Of a DNA stretch of 64,000 nt, positions 17,328 through 26,690 are shown one piece after another. The position numbers and the translations under genes are program-made. Position 1 is the first letter of the stretch, and each line of letters starts with the position of its first letter. The stretch is from Paenibacillus wynnii (lineage in GTDB: Bacteria; Bacillota; Bacilli; Paenibacillales; Paenibacillaceae). The stretch covers positions 186,001 through 250,000 of the forward strand of contig NZ_JAUSTK010000004.1 of the NCBI RefSeq assembly GCF_030812855.1, read 5' to 3'. The notes beneath the pieces are model-generated. The model ran no database searches and had not been told where the DNA came from. It saw only the letters and a list, made by a program, of their open reading frames with translations.

Positions 17328-17658
17328 GAGGTAGTAAGTGAGATAGATGTATTTTATACACTTATTTCTGGCTTTTGATGCTCGTATGTATGGATAGATG
17401 TACTTTGTGCAACTAAAAATACGAATAGGCCGGTTAAACCCCGGAATACCAAAAAATAAGTGTATAAAGTGCAATTAAACATCCTAAAGTGTGCTAAGGG
17501 AGAAATACAAGTGTACTTTGTGCAACTATATATATAGAAACCCATGTTGGTAAGCGATTTGCCGTATTCATGGCGGTACCGCCCACGAATACCTGTGCCA
17601 ACAAAAGACATACCCGTGGAGATACTTCTACTCTCATACACAAATTTCTTGACGCTAC
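17328..17658. repeat. Dispersed intergenic repeat, copy A
   Basis: About 331 bp, closely matching 34451-34746 in the same orientation. It contains four 20-bp sites beginning at 17345, 17396, 17458 and 17509, so the spacing is 51, 62 and 51 bp. Sites 2 and 4 share GTACTTTGTGCAACTA. Copy A has an extra segment of roughly 35 bp around a GGCGGTACCGCC palindrome (near 17571-17582). No terminal inverted repeats or target duplication were seen. The open frame across it (17354-17641, minus) is not supported as a gene. Confidence 0.85.
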
Positions 17659-17757
17659 CCTGTTACAACGGAAAGCGCGGAATTAAAGAGAGTTTTTCCT
17701 TCTAAAACTAAAAATGAGGCGTAGTAATTCACTTGCCTGAATTCGGTAACGTAAGGA

Positions 17758-18075
17758 CTGACTATTTCGTATGTGATCTTCCTTCATTCGCATGAAGGGA
17801 ACGTCTGAATCGGTCTTGCTGAAGTGGTTTCGGTTTTTCTGGTATTGCTTGTATTTTTGCAGGAGGGAGTATGTCTTTGTGGAGCTGACGTACCGCTTTC
17901 TTCAGAGGTTTATTTTTCGGCTTAAGGTCTCTGCCTTGTTGAATCAGCTCTTCCCGTTGATCGTCATCTTCAATGCAGCAAAAAGAACTGAAGCATGGCG
18001 GTAAATACGGTTAAGGATATCTTTCATCCGATGGGAACAGAACCGATTAAGAGTGCGGAATCTGGACGCTGTCTC
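17758..18075 (-). pseudogene. Decayed IS1182-family transposase fragment
   Basis: Three minus-strand segments in different frames resemble consecutive parts of IS1182 transposases: FRTLNRFCSHRMKDIL (18019-18057), then EELIQQGRDLKPKNKPLKK (about 17905-17965), then HFSKTDSDVPFMRMKEDH (about 17772-17825). The last matches the family hallmark SKTD.DATFMRMKEDH. At least two frameshifts separate them, and both ends of the protein are missing. The transposase cannot be functional. Family assignment is from remembered motifs. Confidence 0.75.
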
Positions 18076-18099
18076 CCAGCTAGCACAAGCATTATACTC

Positions 18100-18149
18100 A
18101 AAAGAAAAGGCCGTCCCAGTAGCCATTTGCACGACTTTTGGGACAGCCC
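18100..18149 (-). terminator. Terminator after ypmB, possibly derived from an IS end
   Basis: GGCTGTCCCA pairs with TGGGACGGCC (minus strand) around a 20-nt loop, followed by TTTTCTTTT. The arm GGGGCTGTCCCAAAAGTC resembles the terminal inverted repeat of several IS1182-type elements, so the ypmB terminator may have been supplied by the insertion. Confidence 0.7.
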
Positions 18150-18157
18150 CTTCTATA

Positions 18158-18676
18158 TTAGCGGTTTGGCAGACTAAACTCATCCCCGATGGATGAACCA
18201 TCAGCAAAACGGTAAAAGCGATAGTGATAACGATCGTTATTCTTGTAGAATAGCTGCCATGCATATTCTCCATTATAGACACCTGGTAACAAGCGATTTA
18301 TGGTAATATCAGGCATTTCTGATCTTATAATGTCTCTGATTTTGTCCTCAGAGGTTCCATTACTAACCAGCTCTGCGTACACAGCCGTATCGTCCTCTGC
18401 AATTTTGCCTTTGGCTGTAAATCGCACCCACACCATCATATCCACATTATCCTGGTTCTTTCCCGTGAGAACCCAATAGATAGAATTTTCATCCCAGACA
18501 GATTTCTGTGCCTTTGTGATTTCAATTAATCCAGCTCGGCTTTTAGCTGCCGCTTTGGCGGCACTGCGCTCATCCCATTGATCTTTCATAATATAGCCAT
18601 AGAACTGGCTTAATCCGAACAGAAGGAGCAGAGTCACGCCTAACCCCAGCAAGAGCCATTTTCTCCTTTTCTTCAA
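18158..18676 (-). CDS. ypmB: YpmB-like membrane-anchored protein (DUF5590/PepSY type)
   Basis: 172 residues. An N-terminal membrane anchor (LLLGLGVTLLLLFGLSQFYG, about 8-27) is followed by an outer domain with two PepSY-like halves (AGLIEITKAQKSVWDENSIY and RDIIRSEMPDITINRLLPGV). Length, layout and placement in the dinG to asnS/dnaD neighbourhood match B. subtilis YpmB, whose function is not established. The ribosome binding site is AAAGGGAGCTG. It lies 39 bp downstream of the amidohydrolase gene. Confidence 0.82.
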   Translation of the reverse strand: MKKRRKWLLLGLGVTLLLLFGLSQFYGYIMKDQWDERSAAKAAAKSRAGLIEITKAQKSVWDENSIYWVLTGKNQDNVDMMVWVRFTAKGKIAEDDTAVYAELVSNGTSEDKIRDIIRSEMPDITINRLLPGVYNGEYAWQLFYKNNDRYHYRFYRFADGSSIGDEFSLPNR

Positions 18677-18715
18677 AGTACAGCTCCCTTTCCTATAACA
18701 TTCGGACGTTCATAA

Positions 18716-20018
18716 TTACCGTTCTAGAAGGTTCTCAAAAGATTCTTGAGCTTTACGGCGGATCATCTCTTCATCCAATGTCAGGCACTTCCCGTGCTTA
18801 ACAACCTGTTGACCGTTAATCCATACATGCTCAACATCCTTCGCACTTGCCGAATAAACTGCATGAGAGAGCAGATCAGAATGCGGAAGCAAATGAGGTT
18901 GGTCAATATCAATAGCGATAAAGTCAGCCTTCATTCCCGGTGCAAGACGTCCTACATTGTTCAAAAAGATAGATTTAGCTCCATACTCCGTAGCCATACG
19001 CAATGCTTCCGGTGCCGGAACGGCCGTTGGATCCCCGCTAATCCCTTTATGAATCAGCGCTGCAAGACGCATTTCCTCGAACATATCCAGGTTGTTATTG
19101 CTGGCAGCTCCGTCCGTTCCAAGAGACACCGGCACTCCCGCCCGCAGTAAATCGGTTACACGAGCTATTCCACTGGCAAGCTTCAGGTTGCTGCCCGGAT
19201 TGTGGGAAACGCCAACCTGATGACGAGCCAGAATTTCAATCTCTTCATCGTTCAAATGCACGCCGTGTGCTACAAGCGAAGGGCGAGTGAACATACCCAA
19301 CTTCTCCAAATGCGCCACCGGACGAAGGCCGTAATCAGCTTCATTTTGTTCAACCTCACGACGGGTCTCTGACATATGCGTATGCATCGGTAGATCCAAA
19401 TCATGAGCTGCCTGAACGAACTTAACAAAAAAATCAGGTGGACATGTGTAAGGGGCATGCGGGGAGATCATGGTTGTTATTCTTCCATCCGCCTTGCCAT
19501 GCCAGTTCCGGGCAAATCCAATCGCTTCTGCAAGCTTATGGTTCTGCATTTCTTCAGAGCAAAAGCCGATCACTCCGCGCATTAGGACAGAACGAATACC
19601 GGACAGCTCGGCTACTTCAGCTACCCGATCCATATGATCATACATATCCAGGAACGTAGTTGTTCCGCCCTTGAGCATTTCTAATACAGAGAGCGAAGTT
19701 CCCCAGTATACATCCTGTCCCGTGAACTTTTCTTCCATAGGCCACATTTTTTCCTGAAGCCATACCTGAAGGGCAAGATCATCACCATATCCGCGAAGCA
19801 GCGACATAGCCGCATGTCCATGTGTGTTAACCAAACCCGGCATGAATAACAACCGGCTGCCGTCTACAATCTCTACTCCGCTTTCGAAAGGAGGTTCCAC
19901 TTCACCTATGTAAGTGATCAGATCATTTTCGATGGTCATATAACCGGTAAGTACTGGTTTATCTGAACCTGGTATTACAAATCTTCCGTTCTTTATAGTC
20001 CATTTATTGCTCTTCATG
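18716..20018 (-). CDS. Amidohydrolase of the MtaD / SAH deaminase type
   Basis: 434 residues from ATG 20018, which follows AAAGGAAG; a longer open frame upstream runs into rex. Metal-binding motifs of the family are visible: NTHGHA (about residue 67), HTHMSE, and the SLGTDGAASNN segment. Members deaminate 5'-methylthioadenosine, S-adenosylhomocysteine or, in some futalosine-pathway bacteria, aminofutalosine. Because mqnA is in the same window, the last role deserves a test. It overlaps the end of rex by 15 bp. Confidence 0.88.
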
Positions 20019-20657
20019 TTCGCTTTCTTCCTTTCCATCCTGCAAATAATAAGCCAGACTTTGCAAATCGGTTGTGAAATCAGCTGCATGTATGCGGATA
20101 TTAGAAGGAGTTTTCAGAATAACCGGTGCAAAGTTCAGAATTGCCTCTATACCTGATTCCACCAAAGTGTCTGCTACGTTCTGTGCCTCAAACTCAGGAA
20201 CAGTAATTATAGCAATTCGGATGCCCTGTTCACGGATTGTACTACCCAGTTCTTCCATAGGTTGAACAACGAGTGTGTTAATTTTTTGGCCGACTTTCGG
20301 CTTATATGAATCAAAAATTGCTGTTATCTTCATTGTATCTTGTAAATAGGCATTGTAATTAGACAAGGCATGCCCAAGATTTCCGGCTCCTACAATTGCT
20401 ACGTTCAACGGCTGATCCAGTTTTAGGATATGGCGGATTTTTTCAATGAGGTAAGGAACATCATAACCGATGCCTTTTCTTCCGAAATCACCGAAATAAG
20501 CCAGATCCTTGCGTATTTGCGCTGGATTCAAATCGAGCTTTTGTCCGAGTTCTTGAGAAGAAACTGTAGCAATTTCACGATTGTGGAGTTCGTTCAAGAA
20601 ACGCAGGTACACAGGTAGTCTGCGAACGACCGCCTCCGATATTTTATCCGACTTCAT
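20004..20657 (-). CDS. rex: Redox-sensing transcriptional repressor Rex
   Basis: 217 residues from ATG 20657 behind TAGGAGGAG; upstream in-frame codons lack support. The N-terminal winged helix covers about 1-80 (SEAVVRRLPVYLRFLNELHN, then GQKLDLNPAQIRKDLAYFG). The Rossmann domain carries NVAIVGAGNLGHAL. The family senses the NADH/NAD+ ratio and represses fermentation and respiration genes. It is placed between dinG and the amidohydrolase, with no visible Rex operator of its own. Confidence 0.95.
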   Translation of the reverse strand: MKSDKISEAVVRRLPVYLRFLNELHNREIATVSSQELGQKLDLNPAQIRKDLAYFGDFGRKGIGYDVPYLIEKIRHILKLDQPLNVAIVGAGNLGHALSNYNAYLQDTMKITAIFDSYKPKVGQKINTLVVQPMEELGSTIREQGIRIAIITVPEFEAQNVADTLVESGIEAILNFAPVILKTPSNIRIHAADFTTDLQSLAYYLQDGKEESEHEEQ

Positions 20658-20721
20658 ATATTCTCCTCCTATGGGTGTTAACATTGTATCCATAATTATC
20701 TAAATTCATATTAAAAAAGTG

Positions 20722-20750
20722 CAAAAAATCGGGCGTTTTAGGAGACGCCC
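20722..20750 (-). terminator. Terminator at the dinG 3' end
   Basis: GGGCGT pairs with ACGCCC on the minus strand, followed by GATTTTTTG. The 5' arm overlaps the last codons of dinG. Confidence 0.8.
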
Positions 20751-23599
20751 CCCTCCTCCAACCATTCTGCTATACGCGGGACCATCTGATCGGTCAGCAT
20801 ATGCTCCATTTTGGGCCCCGGAAGAGAGTAAAGAAAATATTTTCCATAATAAGATTCAATTACTCTGGTATCATACACAATCACAATTCCTTTATCCTGT
20901 GCAGTCCTGACTAACCGCCCAAAACCCTGCTTGAACCGAATCACAGCCTGAGGAACAGACAGCTTCATAAAAGGATTCTTCTTCTGGGCCTGCAGCAGCT
21001 CCGATTTCGCTTCAGCCAATGGATGATTAGGGGGTTGGAAAGGAAGCCTCACAATAGCCAGACAGGTTAAAGCCTCGCCCGGAATGTCAACGCCCTCCCA
21101 GAAGCTGCTGGTCCCTAAGAGGACAGAAGCACTGCTGTCCTGAAAGCGCCGAATAAGCTTGCTGCGGCTGCCACCTTCAATCCCTTGACCCAGTACCGTT
21201 ATCTCTTGGGAAGACAGAGCCTCCTTTAAGGGATCATAGACCTGACGAAGCATACGGTAGGATGTGAAAAGCACCATCATTCTTCCACGGGTCGTCACTG
21301 CCGCTTCGGCAAGCGATTGCACCAGTGTATCGACAAAGCGGGCATCTCCCACGCTGCCTTTCACACTTGGAAAATCTCTTGGGATCACAAGCAGCGCCTG
21401 TTCCCTGTAATGAAAGGGAGAAGGAAGAAGCGCGGTCATAAGCCGGCCGTTCTCGGCAGCTTCATTTAACCCTAAATTATCAATCATAAACTGAAAGGAT
21501 TTATCAACAGACAGTGTTGCCGAGGTAAGCACGATACTTTTTTTCTTATCGAAGAAAAGCTCCTTTAATTGGGAACTGACATCGACGGGAACGGCATAGA
21601 GCTGTAAAGACTTGCTGCGGTAATTTCCATTTGCCTCCAGCCAATATACAACATTCTCGTCATTCAGGCCCATAAAAAAACGCACGTTATCCCGAATTGC
21701 TGCCAAATCTTTAAATAATCCACCAATGTCGGTTATACGGCTGTCTGAAGAGGACTGTCCCTCCTGGTCCCGCATTTCATTCAACATTCTCTCGCCCGAA
21801 CGCAGGGCATCACTAAGCGTAGTTATCATGCCGCTCTCCAAGGTAGAGAGCTCCTCCCAGTTCTTCGGCTTGTTGCCGGGGAGCAGACGCATAACCAGTT
21901 GTCCAGCTTCTCCTGCACCCGCATCACTCCGTTCGGGAAGAAGACCAAATAACTTCTCACTTAACGTGTCCCATGTCTCCTTGACAGTAATCAAATCGGA
22001 ATAAATTCTATCAATGATAAGACTCCATTCAGAGGCCTGCTCACTTCCGGCAGATTGCAGTTGCTGACGAAGTGTGGGCAGTTGACCGTTCCGGCTGTCT
22101 TTAAACAGACGGGAGAGTGTGTGAACCACAGTGAAATGCTTCATGTGCATTCCCAGATGCTTACCAGCCACATCCTCCAGATGATGAGCCTCGTCGATCA
22201 CCAAGTGCTCATATGCAGGTAGCAACTGATGTCCTGCTTTTACATCTGCGAACAGCTTCGAGTGGTTTGTTATGACCACGTCAGCGATACCTGCTTCATG
22301 CTTTGCCCGGTGGTAATAGCATTTGCGGAACCAAGGGCAGGAACGGCCTAGACAGGAATCTGTATCACTGGCTACGGTTTCCCAGAAGTCCCCTCCACGG
22401 TTACCCATATTTAGCTCTTCATCATCCCCGGATTCCGTTTGGGTCAACCAGACAATCATTTGCGCTGAAGTGATAATATCTTCTCTTGGGCTTATAAAGT
22501 CTCTTCTATTAATTTTATGTTCAAATTTCCGAAGACACAAATAGTGCCCTCTGCCCTTAAATATCGCAGCTTTGAAGGGAAAGGGAACCACTTGAGTAAG
22601 CAAAGGAATATCTCGTTCACGCAGTTGGTCTTGAAGATTAATGGTATGAGTACTAACCATAACTTTCTGATCTGTAAGAACACTCTGATAAATCGCTGGC
22701 AGCAAATACCCAAGAGACTTGCCTGTCCCTGTTCCTGCCTCTATCAACAGATGCTTCTCTTCCTCCAGTGCTTTCATTACCTCACCGAACATGATGTCTT
22801 GGGCTTCCCGACTTTCATAATGCGGCAAGGTATCTTTAAGGCGCTTGGTTACATCAGACATGTAATCTGTAAAAGATACATTCTCCAACGGATTCTCATG
22901 GCTGTCAGCACGCGGAGGAGCGAGTTCGTTCCAGTCCCCTACCTTAAGGGCTAGCTGACGGTAAAAGGTTAAATCTCCTTCGGGCTGGAAGGTCTCCATT
23001 TCCCGTTCACGCAGCAGGCCGTCGAAATACCAGCCCAAGTCACCGTCTGAGTCTGTGAAGAGTTCGCTCAGGCGTTGAATGGTTAATAAGGGCAGGCTAT
23101 ATAGTTCCTCTAGACATTTAAGCAGCACAAGAGCTGTAGCATGAGCATCACTGTCCGCCTGGTGCGGACGTTCATGCGTGAGACCAAATTGAGAAGTGAC
23201 GGCTCCAAGCTGGTAAGTCGTCAGGGATGGGAAACATATTTTGAGAAAATCTATCGTATCTAAAATACGACCCTGAAACGGCAAATATCCGCACCGGTCC
23301 AGGGCACTTTGCAAAAAATGAAAATCAAAGGAGACGTTATGCCCAACGAGCACAACATCATCCAAAAGAGGAACAAGCTCCATCATCATTTCTTCCAGTT
23401 CTGGGGCATTCTCCACATCACTATCGGTTATTCCGGTTAGACCGGTAATAAAGGGTGGAATGGGTGCTCCGGGCTTGACGAAAGAACCGTAAACACGGGA
23501 GATGGACAGGTCTTCTTCTATTATGGCAAGTCCAACCTGGATGATTTCACCCACAGATTGGGTTCCGGTAGTTTCAAAATCAAGCACGGCAAATTTCAT
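20738..23599 (-). CDS. dinG: DinG-family helicase with N-terminal 3'-5' exonuclease
   Basis: 953 residues in two parts. A DnaQ-type exonuclease lies at about 1-165 (DFETTG at 7-12, VGHNVSFDFHFL at 85-96, HQADSDAHA at 146-154). An XPD/DinG superfamily 2 helicase follows, with Walker A EAGTGTGKS (287-295), DEAH box VIDEAHHLED and the C-terminal QGFGRLVRT motif VI. Cysteines in SCLGRSCPWFRKC plus an earlier Cys could ligate an Fe-S cluster. It has the fused layout of Firmicutes DinG and follows the pan operon, as in B. subtilis. Confidence 0.95.
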   Translation of the reverse strand: MKFAVLDFETTGTQSVGEIIQVGLAIIEEDLSISRVYGSFVKPGAPIPPFITGLTGITDSDVENAPELEEMMMELVPLLDDVVLVGHNVSFDFHFLQSALDRCGYLPFQGRILDTIDFLKICFPSLTTYQLGAVTSQFGLTHERPHQADSDAHATALVLLKCLEELYSLPLLTIQRLSELFTDSDGDLGWYFDGLLREREMETFQPEGDLTFYRQLALKVGDWNELAPPRADSHENPLENVSFTDYMSDVTKRLKDTLPHYESREAQDIMFGEVMKALEEEKHLLIEAGTGTGKSLGYLLPAIYQSVLTDQKVMVSTHTINLQDQLRERDIPLLTQVVPFPFKAAIFKGRGHYLCLRKFEHKINRRDFISPREDIITSAQMIVWLTQTESGDDEELNMGNRGGDFWETVASDTDSCLGRSCPWFRKCYYHRAKHEAGIADVVITNHSKLFADVKAGHQLLPAYEHLVIDEAHHLEDVAGKHLGMHMKHFTVVHTLSRLFKDSRNGQLPTLRQQLQSAGSEQASEWSLIIDRIYSDLITVKETWDTLSEKLFGLLPERSDAGAGEAGQLVMRLLPGNKPKNWEELSTLESGMITTLSDALRSGERMLNEMRDQEGQSSSDSRITDIGGLFKDLAAIRDNVRFFMGLNDENVVYWLEANGNYRSKSLQLYAVPVDVSSQLKELFFDKKKSIVLTSATLSVDKSFQFMIDNLGLNEAAENGRLMTALLPSPFHYREQALLVIPRDFPSVKGSVGDARFVDTLVQSLAEAAVTTRGRMMVLFTSYRMLRQVYDPLKEALSSQEITVLGQGIEGGSRSKLIRRFQDSSASVLLGTSSFWEGVDIPGEALTCLAIVRLPFQPPNHPLAEAKSELLQAQKKNPFMKLSVPQAVIRFKQGFGRLVRTAQDKGIVIVYDTRVIESYYGKYFLYSLPGPKMEHMLTDQMVPRIAEWLEEGGVS

Positions 23600-23654
23600 T
23601 GTAAGTTCTATTCCCTTTCACTTGAGACTCCATATCAGCATAACAGAAGTTACG

Positions 23655-23696
23655 AAAAAAGGCGATGCACACCGCTTTGACAGTGGATGCATCGCT
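23655..23696 (-). terminator. Terminator after the pan operon
   Basis: GCGATGCATCCAC pairs imperfectly with GCGGTGTGCATCGC on the minus strand, followed by CTTTTTTC. It separates the TPR gene from dinG. Confidence 0.88.
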
Positions 23697-23714
23697 TAAG
23701 ATAACGGACTATGA

Positions 23715-24356
23715 TTATAAAAGCGAAACAAGCTGACTTCCGTACTGAAGCTCCCCGCCTTTGCTCCGGCAGACCTCCAGGTTAACATTCGGTTCAGGAA
23801 GAGAAGGATCATGCTGCAGTGATAGACTAAATAGTTCACGGGCCTCCGTGAAACGTTCCTGAGAAGCCCTAATGCAGCCCATGGCATTATAAACCATTGC
23901 CTTCAGCTTCCTATTTCTTACCAAAGTCACCATGTGCTCCAAATGTACCCAAGCCGCTTCACCTTCACCCTGATGAAGGTAGGCCATGGCCAGATACAAA
24001 CGGCCAGAAAGGCTTTCGGGATAATGGGAAATAACAGTCTTAAACTGCTCAATACATTGCGGGTACATAAGCAGTTTATAATACCCCTGTCCTCGGGCAA
24101 AGGACTCCATGGAGAGCTCCGGAGCTTCACGCTGAGGCGGTTCCTCTTCCTGTTCCAAGGTTAAGTCCGTCCCTTGGTTAAAATCGCTCATTTTCTCTGC
24201 AAACGCCAGCCACTCATCCATCACATCATCACTAAGCCTGCGAAGCAGATTGTACTTGTTCAAAAGTTCTTCCCGGCGGGCACCCTCCGCTGTAGGGTAA
24301 TCAATAATGATTTCGCGTAGCATCTCGTTCATTTCAGCAAATAAATGTTGAAACAT
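23715..24356 (-). CDS. Tetratricopeptide-repeat protein, unknown
   Basis: 213 residues from ATG 24356 (GGTGGG upstream); earlier in-frame codons lack a ribosome binding site. The first 100 residues are helical and acidic. About three TPR-like units follow (QGYYKLLMYPQCIEQFKTVI, LSGRLYLAMAYLHQGEGEAA, KAMVYNAMGCIRASQERFTE). There is no signal peptide, so it is a cytosolic scaffold-type protein. It lies 117 bp downstream of panD and before a terminator, so it may ride on the pan transcript, but it has no obvious link to pantothenate. Confidence 0.82.
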   Translation of the reverse strand: MFQHLFAEMNEMLREIIIDYPTAEGARREELLNKYNLLRRLSDDVMDEWLAFAEKMSDFNQGTDLTLEQEEEPPQREAPELSMESFARGQGYYKLLMYPQCIEQFKTVISHYPESLSGRLYLAMAYLHQGEGEAAWVHLEHMVTLVRNRKLKAMVYNAMGCIRASQERFTEARELFSLSLQHDPSLPEPNVNLEVCRSKGGELQYGSQLVSLL

Positions 24357-24473
24357 GGGACATCCCACCCTCACTGAAAATGAAATCAGTTCAACTTGCC
24401 TGACTTCATTTTTCGCCGAGAGCAGTCCTTTCATCCCTTCCATTGATTACATATATAATAAACCGCAGATTAC

Positions 24474-24857
24474 TTAGGCTATCGTAGCATGAATTTCGTG
24501 ATCAACCTGCTTGAGCAGCTTATTATTATCGTCAACAAATACGACGGTTGGTTTATGGGTACTCAGCTCTTCCTGAGACAGCATCGCATAAGAAATTATA
24601 ATAACAGTATCCCCTGGATGTACAAGCCGGGCTGCTGCGCCGTTAAGGCAAATCACTCCGCTTCCGCGCGGACCAGGAATCACATAGGTTTCAAGGCGGG
24701 AGCCATTATTATTATCAACAATCTGCACCTTTTCATTCTCTAATAAATCTGCTGCTTCCATTAAGTCTTCATCAATGGTAATACTGCCAACGTAATTTAA
24801 GTTAGCTTCCGTAACCGTCGCACGGTGTATTTTGGACTTCATCATATGTCTAAACAA
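24474..24857 (-). CDS. panD: Aspartate 1-decarboxylase proenzyme
   Basis: Makes beta-alanine from aspartate for pantothenate. The start is a TTG at 24857, 8 nt after AAGGAGGT, giving exactly the usual 127 residues; longer starts would run into panC. The self-cleavage site Gly24-Ser25 (NYVGSITID) that generates the pyruvoyl group is intact. The start overlaps the panC stop by 8 bp, so translation is coupled. It is third in panB-panC-panD. Confidence 0.96.
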   Translation of the reverse strand: MFRHMMKSKIHRATVTEANLNYVGSITIDEDLMEAADLLENEKVQIVDNNNGSRLETYVIPGPRGSGVICLNGAAARLVHPGDTVIIISYAMLSQEELSTHKPTVVFVDDNNKLLKQVDHEIHATIA

Positions 24858-25740
24858 GAACGACGACCTCCTTCGGCGTGAATACAATATTATCAATAAG
24901 GCGAGTTTTGCCAAACTTAACAGCCAATGCCATTATTATTTCACCTTCTATAGTCATTAGGGAAGTATCGGCATCCAAGGAATCTAACCCCGGAAACGTT
25001 AAAATTTCGGCATAATCGATATTTGTGAGCGGTGAACGCGAAATTACGGATACCAGTAATTGTTTTACTTCAGCCACTGTATTGGCTGTGCCTTCTTCAA
25101 CGGCTTGCCGGGCTTCTTGGAGCGACCGGGACAAGACAAGGGCCTGGGTGCGTTCTTCCTGAGATAAATAAACATTGCGCGAGCTCAACGCCAGGCCGTC
25201 ACTTTCGCGTACGATTGGGCAAGCTATAATGTTTACATTCATGTTGAGATCGGAAACCATCTGCCGCAATACGGCGACCTGCTGGGCATCTTTTAAGCCA
25301 AAGAACGCATAATCAGGTTGAACCATATTGAACAGCTTGGAGACCACGGTTGTAACTCCGTCAAAATGACCCGGGCGCGAAGCTCCGCAAAGCTGGGTAG
25401 TCAGTGAAGATACGGATACTTGGGTACGGATCGGTGTTGGGTACATAGCCTCCACACTAGGAATAAAAACAATATCGGCACCCTCACGCTCGGCGAGTTC
25501 CAGATCTCTTTTCTCATCTCGCGGATAGGATTCAAAATCCTCATTGGGTCCAAACTGCAGTGGATTGACAAAAATACTCATCACCACGGTACCGCACATT
25601 TCTCCGGCCCGGCGCAGAAGACTTGCATGCCCCTCGTGTAAAAAACCCATAGTTGGAACCAAACCGATCGGCCCATGACCGCCGCCGCGCATATATTCAA
25701 TCGCTTCACGTAATTGTTCTACATTTCTTACTACTCTCAT
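24850..25740 (-). CDS. panC: Pantothenate synthetase
   Basis: ATP-dependent condensation of pantoate with beta-alanine. 296 residues from ATG 25740 (AAAAGGAGTG upstream). Family motifs are present: [17 protein letters not shown] (HIGH-like), [16 protein letters not shown] equivalent, and the KSMKS-like region [16 protein letters not shown]. It follows panB by 4 bp. Starts further upstream would overlap panB and are unlikely. Confidence 0.96.
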   Translation of the reverse strand: MRVVRNVEQLREAIEYMRGGGHGPIGLVPTMGFLHEGHASLLRRAGEMCGTVVMSIFVNPLQFGPNEDFESYPRDEKRDLELAEREGADIVFIPSVEAMYPTPIRTQVSVSSLTTQLCGASRPGHFDGVTTVVSKLFNMVQPDYAFFGLKDAQQVAVLRQMVSDLNMNVNIIACPIVRESDGLALSSRNVYLSQEERTQALVLSRSLQEARQAVEEGTANTVAEVKQLLVSVISRSPLTNIDYAEILTFPGLDSLDADTSLMTIEGEIIMALAVKFGKTRLIDNIVFTPKEVVVLV

Positions 25741-25744
25741 CTTA

Positions 25745-26608
25745 TTACACTCCTTTTCCGGCAGCGCCATATAATGATTCAAGCACGGTCTCATCCGCTG
25801 CAAAAATATGACTTTCATCAGGGAAGGAACGCTGCTTCACTTCTTGTACATATTGACTAATCCCTTCACGGATTAAGCTTCCTACATCTGCATAGGTTTT
25901 GACAAAACGCTTTTCCCGATATGGGGATGCATAACGCAAGAGATCATGAAAAACCAGCACCTGACCATCACAGTAACGACCCGCGCCAATTCCAATGGTT
26001 GGGATACTAAGTTCTTTTGAAATAGCTTCGGCTACTTCTTCTGTAACCAGCTCTAGCACCACTCCAAATGCACCTGCCGCCTCCAGAGCCTTCGCCTCGT
26101 CCATCAAACGTTTCGCATCCTGTGGATCCTTGCCTTGAACGCGGTAGCCGCCAATCATATTGACAGACTGGGGTGTAAGGCCTATATGGCCGAGAACCGG
26201 TACTCCTGCGGAAACCACTGAAGCTACAGTGCTGCAAATCTCCAGCCCGCCTTCCATTTTGACGGCATGAGCACGACCTTCCTGCATCAGTCTTCTTACG
26301 CTCCGCAGCGTCTCGTCAATTCCGCCGTGATAGGTCATAAACGGCATATCTGCAACGATAAAAGTATGCTCCGCACCGCGGGTCACTGCCCGGGTATGGT
26401 AGACCATGTCCTCAATGGTGACTGGCAAGGTAGAGTCATACCCAAGAACCACATTACCTAGAGAATCTCCCACTAGAATGAGATCAATCCCCGCTTCCTC
26501 AGCAAGTCGTGCAGAAGGATAATCATATGCGGTCAGCATGCTTAGAGGCACGCCGTCCAATTTCATTTTTTTCATTTTTACAATGTTTAAAGCTTGTTTT
26601 CCAGCCAT
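25745..26608 (-). CDS. panB: 3-methyl-2-oxobutanoate hydroxymethyltransferase
   Basis: Makes ketopantoate from 2-oxoisovalerate using methylene-tetrahydrofolate. 287 residues. Motifs include MLTAYDYPSARLAEEAGIDL, VGDSLGNVVLGYDSTLPVT and GHIGLTPQSVN. It is first in panBCD, preceded by a leader of about 265 nt with a terminator directly upstream of the gene, so it is probably controlled by attenuation. Confidence 0.96.
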   Translation of the reverse strand: MAGKQALNIVKMKKMKLDGVPLSMLTAYDYPSARLAEEAGIDLILVGDSLGNVVLGYDSTLPVTIEDMVYHTRAVTRGAEHTFIVADMPFMTYHGGIDETLRSVRRLMQEGRAHAVKMEGGLEICSTVASVVSAGVPVLGHIGLTPQSVNMIGGYRVQGKDPQDAKRLMDEAKALEAAGAFGVVLELVTEEVAEAISKELSIPTIGIGAGRYCDGQVLVFHDLLRYASPYREKRFVKTYADVGSLIREGISQYVQEVKQRSFPDESHIFAADETVLESLYGAAGKGV

Positions 26609-26658
26609 GTAAGCTTCGCTCCCCTTTTTCGATAAATTTACGCATCATTCGCGCAAAC

Positions 26659-26690
26659 AAAAAAACCCTTTAGCATGTCCGCTAAAAAGG
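26659..26690 (-). terminator. Leader terminator (attenuator) upstream of panB
   Basis: CCTTTTTAGC pairs with GCTAAAGGG (two G-U pairs) on the minus strand and is followed by TTTTTTTG. It stands about 50 nt before panB inside its own 5' leader, the position expected for an attenuator rather than a gene-end terminator. Confidence 0.8.

Noticed and set aside
17354-17641. 95-residue open frame on the minus strand across repeat copy A, with a similar 84-residue frame at 34477-34731
   Set aside because: Nearly all base differences between the copies change the residue, there is no ribosome binding site, and the similarity is explained by the DNA repeat.
17328-18149. The dispersed repeat and the IS remnant as one mobile element
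   Set aside because: Copy B at 34451 has no transposase remnant beside it, and the repeat has no terminal inverted repeats, so they appear to be independent.
17944-18282. 112-residue minus-strand open frame covering the ypmB 3' end and part of the IS remnant
   Set aside because: The first half is out of phase with ypmB and the second half is the decayed transposase; it is not a gene.
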